Assembly: GCA_963623365.1 (NCBI GenBank) | Contig: CAVFJY010000010.1 | Location: forward strand, 1-8,826 | Length of the DNA: 8,826 bases | Direction of reading: 5' to 3' | Origin: UBA2834 sp963623365 | GTDB taxonomy: Bacteria; Patescibacteriota; Saccharimonadia; Saccharimonadales; Saccharimonadaceae | In this document: positions 6,444 through 8,826 of the stretch, piece after piece | Position numbering within the stretch: the first letter of the stretch is position 1 | Layout: each line of letters opens with the position of its first letter | Position numbers and translations under genes: made by a program | The notes under the pieces: model-generated | The model's input: only the letters and a program-made list of their open reading frames with translations | Database searches by the model: none | Told to the model about the DNA's origin: nothing

Positions 6444-6456
6444 CTTTTGTGCTAAT
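6444..6456 (+). repeat. 13-bp direct repeat, copy 2, upstream of the 171-aa gene
   Basis: CTTTTGTGCTAAT, identical to 4565-4577. Here its TGCTAAT part is the start of the extended -10 box of the next gene. Confidence 0.4.
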
Positions 6457-6458
6457 AT
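6450..6458 (+). promoter_or_regulatory. Extended -10 promoter of the envelope gene pair
   Basis: TGC-TAATAT, whose hexamer (6453-6458) ends exactly 7 nt before the ATG at 6466. No Shine-Dalgarno sequence lies in between, so a leaderless mRNA is predicted. A weak AGCCAG/CTGGCT inverted repeat spans the aspS end (6406-6445), but it is too open to call a terminator. Confidence 0.55.
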
Positions 6459-6465
6459 AAAAGAT

Positions 6466-6981
6466 ATGCAAAAGGGAATAAGACATCTGGCATTTATCCT
6501 CGCAATTATTCTCATTTTTTCTCCATCCGTTGCTGCTACTGAACATCGTGAGCTTAGTGAAGACGAAATTGGTGCGGTTTCCCAAAATTGTTCGAGTATT
6601 AAAGTTCGCCTTCAGCGCGTCCAAAAAGATGATGCGCGCAACCGTGTTTTTCTTGGCTCGCAATATGAGATGATTGCCTCGAAACTGATGTTGAATCTTA
6701 ATTTGCGTCTCGTAAAAAATGGCATGGCTAGCGCTACGCTTGCTGACCAACAGACGACTTTTACTAGTGAGCGCGACCGTTTTAAGGATGATTTCATTGG
6801 CTATTCGCAGGAATTTGAGAATTTATTGAATATAAATTGCAAAAATGAACCTGAGAAATTTTATCGCCAGCTCGAAGTTGTTCGTGAAAAACGCGCCGAT
6901 GTTGATGCTAGTATGCAGCGGCTTAAGAGTGTTGTCTCGCTGCATTATGAATCCGTTTTAGATTTGAGGAATAATTTATGA
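6466..6981 (+). CDS. Secreted helical protein of unknown function
   Basis: I do not recognise this 171-aa protein. It has a clear Sec signal peptide: basic start (MQKGIRH), hydrophobic core at residues 8-20, and a VAA signal-peptidase site with cleavage near residue 24. There is no lipobox. The mature part of about 147 residues is nearly all predicted helix, rich in Lys, Arg, Glu and Gln with heptad-like Leu/Val/Ile spacing at roughly 42-84, 97-123 and 128-167, suggesting a three-helix bundle or coiled coil. Two cysteines, Cys42 and Cys125, could form a disulfide outside the cell. The gene overlaps the next by the ATGA junction, so the two products probably work together at the cell surface. 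The start is supported by a -10 box 7 nt upstream. Confidence 0.8.
   Translation: MQKGIRHLAFILAIILIFSPSVAATEHRELSEDEIGAVSQNCSSIKVRLQRVQKDDARNRVFLGSQYEMIASKLMLNLNLRLVKNGMASATLADQQTTFTSERDRFKDDFIGYSQEFENLLNINCKNEPEKFYRQLEVVREKRADVDASMQRLKSVVSLHYESVLDLRNNL
6966..6970 (+). promoter_or_regulatory. Shine-Dalgarno of the 176-aa membrane protein
   Basis: GAGGA inside the last codons of the upstream gene lies 7 nt before the ATG at 6978 and fixes that start. Confidence 0.7.
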
Positions 6982-7508
6982 CTGCCGAACATGAAGATTT
7001 GACTCGCTCGTCCGCCACCACGCCTATCGATCAGACCCTAGATAATCAAACAAACAGCGAAATCTCCACCGATCGCTCTGTCGAGCCTAAGCCACATGTC
7101 ATTCATGGCGGTCGTAATTTAATGATTCTCGGTATTGGTGCTACCGTAATCGCGCTGATTTCCACTACCGTTAGTCTTTGGATTTATCGTGGTACTGGTG
7201 ACATTTATCTCGATCGTTCTCGTCCAGGGTATATTGCTAAAGACGAAAAACGCGATGACGACGAAGAGGGCGACGAAGATTTTTCTAGCGAAGGCGAAAT
7301 TACGCAAGATGTCCTAGACAGCTATCTCGAAGAGATTGATTCGATTAGCGGCCGCATTCGTGCCCGCGAAAACAGTTTTGCCACTGATCAGCTATCCGAT
7401 GACGCACTCGGCATTTATGTTCGAACTGACGAAAGCTCCACCGAAGCGAACAACGCCGAAGATTCTAATAACTCTAGCGCTTCCGAAAGCTCTTCTGAGA
7501 ATTTCTAA
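6978..7508 (+). CDS. Single-pass membrane protein with acidic, Ser-rich outer tail
   Basis: An unrecognised 176-aa protein. Residues 1-47 are polar (Thr, Ser, Asp, Asn) and end in a basic patch around KPHVIHGGR. One transmembrane helix follows at 48-70 (LMILGIGATVIALI and on). The juxtamembrane stretch GTGDIYLDRSRPGYIAKDEK (72-91) is not low-complexity and is the likeliest conserved core. An acidic run follows at 93-101, then a short helical part at 108-131 and a Ser/Asn/Glu-rich tail from 153. The basic patch before the helix suggests the N-terminus is inside and the C-terminus outside. It shares a 4-nt ATGA overlap with the secreted helical protein upstream, which implies coupled translation and a shared envelope role. 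It ends 3 nt before the convergent Mur ligase. Confidence 0.8.
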   Translation: MTAEHEDLTRSSATTPIDQTLDNQTNSEISTDRSVEPKPHVIHGGRNLMILGIGATVIALISTTVSLWIYRGTGDIYLDRSRPGYIAKDEKRDDDEEGDEDFSSEGEITQDVLDSYLEEIDSISGRIRARENSFATDQLSDDALGIYVRTDESSTEANNAEDSNNSSASESSSENF

Positions 7509-7511
7509 ATT

Positions 7512-8726
7512 CTATTGAAATATTTCTCTAAACCAGGTGTCCGCTGGTCCCGCCGTGATTAGAATAATCAGGTAATTTTGCGCGCGCAATTCTTTGATTT
7601 TGCTTGCCAGCGTTTCATTTAGCTCTGCCGCCTCCGCAATCTCGTGATTATCTAATTTCGCAATAAAATCTACCGGCGTCAAGACGGTCAGATCCGGATT
7701 TTCGCGTGTCAAATATGTTGGCAGCCAAAACAGTTTGTCTGTGCCCATGAAAGCATCGTGGTATAGATGGCGAATTTCGTGTTGGCGGGTATTTTGATGC
7801 GGCTGATATATTACTGCGATTCCCATATAACCATCACGTTCTTTTAGCTCGCGTGCCATTTCGACCGTTGCTTTAATTTCGTGCGGATGGTGTCCATAAT
7901 CCGAATACACGCCGCGTATAATTTTCTCAAATCTCCGTCCCACGCCAGGGAAGCGATTAAGCGCTGCCAAAATTTCATCATCGCCAAAGTCCGTTACTTG
8001 CCGCAATACTGCTAGTGCTATACTTGCATCTTTGCGACGCAACTCGCCCACCAGAGTTACTCGTTCATCTATTGTTGTATTTTTTACAACATTCTCACTT
8101 TGGACCTCAAATTGCGCGAATGCAGCATTATAGTCTTCGCGCGTTGGGTAAATGTCGGGATGGTCATAGTCTACCACCGTCAACGCCGCAATATATGGAT
8201 GATAGGCCAAAAAGTTCCGGTCGTATTCATCTGCTTCATAAATAAAATATTCCGATTGCGCGTCATAATTGCCGCTCTTTGCCCAACCTAGTGTTGACCC
8301 AACCAAATAACTAACCGGCACACCTAGTTGTAACATCGCCCAGATTAGCATTGAAGTTGTTGTTGTTTTGCCATGTGTCCCCGCCACCGCAATCAGTTTC
8401 AGATTCTTTTGTCGGACCATTTCCGCAATAAATTCATCGCGCTTGCTCGCATGAATATTTAATTTTTGTGCTAGCAATAATTCTGGGTGATTCTCTGGTA
8501 GTGCCGACGTGTAGACCAACCAGTCTACGCCTCCGTCATCAAATTTTTTCTGGAGAAAAACGCCATCTTGTGGGCCATAAGCAACCTCAATCTGTCGCTC
8601 GTCTAGCTCCTCACTAATCGCGCCGCGTTGCAAATCTGAACCAAATACCTTAAAGCCCGCGTCTTGCGCAAATTCCGCTAGTGGCCCAATCCCCGTTCCG
8701 CCAATTCCAGAAAAGTAAATTCTCAT
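7512..8726 (-). CDS. murC: Mur ligase, MurC/Mpl family (probable UDP-MurNAc-L-Ala ligase)
   Basis: A 404-aa ATP-dependent ligase. MurC adds L-alanine to UDP-N-acetylmuramate in peptidoglycan precursor synthesis. The N-terminal Rossmann motif FSGIGGTGIGPLA is at residues 5-17 and the P-loop AGTHGKTTTT at 115-124 (Lys120). YEADEYDRNFL at 163-173 and DYDHPDIYP at 186-194 cover the metal/ATP acidic and His positions; EADEYD is closer to Mpl wording. GVGRRFEKI is at 261-269 and SDYGHHPHEIKAT at 275-287, followed by YQPHQNTRQ in the C-terminal domain. It is shorter than typical MurC (about 430-490 aa): the central domain is contracted near 200-240 and GELRRKDASIALAVL stands where families usually have G-HN-LNA-AA. 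The terminal GAGD is replaced by TAGPAD. The start at 8726 is preferred over ATG 8753, because the latter precedes the -10 box. Confidence 0.87.
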   Translation of the reverse strand: MRIYFSGIGGTGIGPLAEFAQDAGFKVFGSDLQRGAISEELDERQIEVAYGPQDGVFLQKKFDDGGVDWLVYTSALPENHPELLLAQKLNIHASKRDEFIAEMVRQKNLKLIAVAGTHGKTTTTSMLIWAMLQLGVPVSYLVGSTLGWAKSGNYDAQSEYFIYEADEYDRNFLAYHPYIAALTVVDYDHPDIYPTREDYNAAFAQFEVQSENVVKNTTIDERVTLVGELRRKDASIALAVLRQVTDFGDDEILAALNRFPGVGRRFEKIIRGVYSDYGHHPHEIKATVEMARELKERDGYMGIAVIYQPHQNTRQHEIRHLYHDAFMGTDKLFWLPTYLTRENPDLTVLTPVDFIAKLDNHEIAEAAELNETLASKIKELRAQNYLIILITAGPADTWFREIFQ

Positions 8727-8732
8727 ACGCTC

Positions 8733-8738
8733 ATTATA
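8733..8738 (-). promoter_or_regulatory. -10 box of the Mur ligase gene, leaderless arrangement
   Basis: The minus strand reads GGTATAATGA; the hexamer ends 6 nt before the ATG at 8726. The GGGG just upstream would not be in the transcript. The same GGTATAATGA context occurs at the GT32 promoter. Confidence 0.65.
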
Positions 8739-8753
8739 CCCCAATCTCTTCAT

Positions 8754-8826
8754 TGGCGTCCCATCACTTAGGAATACGCCCTCCCATCTAGAGTTGCGCG
8801 CCTCTCTGGATTGCGCACTCCCCTCA
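8754..8826. other. Edge region with inverted repeats, no recognised gene
   Basis: Two inverted repeats are visible. GGCGT (8755-8759) pairs with ACGCC (8776-8780). GAGT-T-GCGC (8791-8799) pairs with GCGCACTC (8813-8820), leaving one bulged base and a 13-nt loop. On the minus strand the Mur ligase frame stays open to the window edge (24 codons) without an ATG. It may be the 3' part of an RNA gene, a leader, or the end of an upstream gene. I cannot assign it. Confidence 0.3.

Noticed and set aside
6406..6448. Intrinsic terminator after aspS
   Set aside because: AGCCAG and CTGGCT pair but enclose a 28-nt loop, and only four T follow, so it is not convincing.
8754..8826. T-box-like riboswitch before the Mur ligase
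   Set aside because: On the minus strand AGAGAG and GATGGGACGCC loosely recall T-box elements, but the match is poor, the gene is not a synthetase, and the -10 box lies downstream of them.
1..8826. Recoded genetic code (UGA as Gly, as in Gracilibacteria)
   Set aside because: The 171-aa gene ends at TGA in a standard ATGA overlap, and no conserved protein here has an internal in-frame TGA.

Overview
The window most resembles a small, streamlined bacterium of the Patescibacteria/CPR, with Saccharibacteria (TM7) the favoured guess. This rests on the compact layout, the compact SmpB and Mur ligase, CPR-like AspRS wording and monoderm-style surface proteins. No rRNA or tRNA is present to confirm it. 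TGA acts as a stop in at least one gene, so I see no sign of UGA recoding. All genes look like ordinary chromosomal genes. I see no mobile element, CRISPR array, phage gene or tRNA.

Layout, left to right. A lipoprotein gene runs off the left edge on the minus strand (1-151), with a roughly 110-nt leader. Divergent from it is a two-gene plus-strand operon: tRNA-dihydrouridine synthase (362-1306) and an alpha/beta hydrolase (1296-2063), overlapping by 11 nt. The hydrolase meets a minus-strand GT4 glycosyltransferase (2060-3325) tail to tail, with overlapping stop codons. The GT4 gene and a GT32-type glycosyltransferase (3366-4136, plus) diverge from a 40-bp intergenic region. SmpB follows (4142-4558), then aspartyl-tRNA synthetase (4656-6419). 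Next comes an overlapping pair of unrecognised envelope genes (6466-6981 and 6978-7508). These converge on a minus-strand Mur ligase of the MurC/Mpl family (7512-8726). The last 73 bp hold short inverted repeats but no recognisable gene.

Functionally there are two themes. One is translation and tRNA biology: Dus modifies tRNA, SmpB serves trans-translation, and AspRS charges tRNA-Asp and probably also tRNA-Asn. The other is the cell envelope: two sugar transferases, a peptidoglycan precursor ligase, a lipoprotein, a secreted helical protein and a single-pass membrane protein.

The most striking pattern is in gene starts. Six genes that begin a transcription unit (dus, GT4, GT32, smpB, the 171-aa gene and the Mur ligase) have a TATAAT-like -10 box ending only 6 to 9 nt before the start codon, and four of the six can be read with exactly 7 nt. 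That predicts leaderless mRNAs. The two downstream operon genes, aspS and the lipoprotein gene instead carry Shine-Dalgarno sequences. In three cases the -10 box lies inside the longest ORF, so the longest-ORF start is probably wrong. I found no convincing undescribed multi-gene system. The best leads are this start architecture, the aspS leader, the non-discriminating AspRS signature, the reduced Mur ligase and the envelope gene pair.
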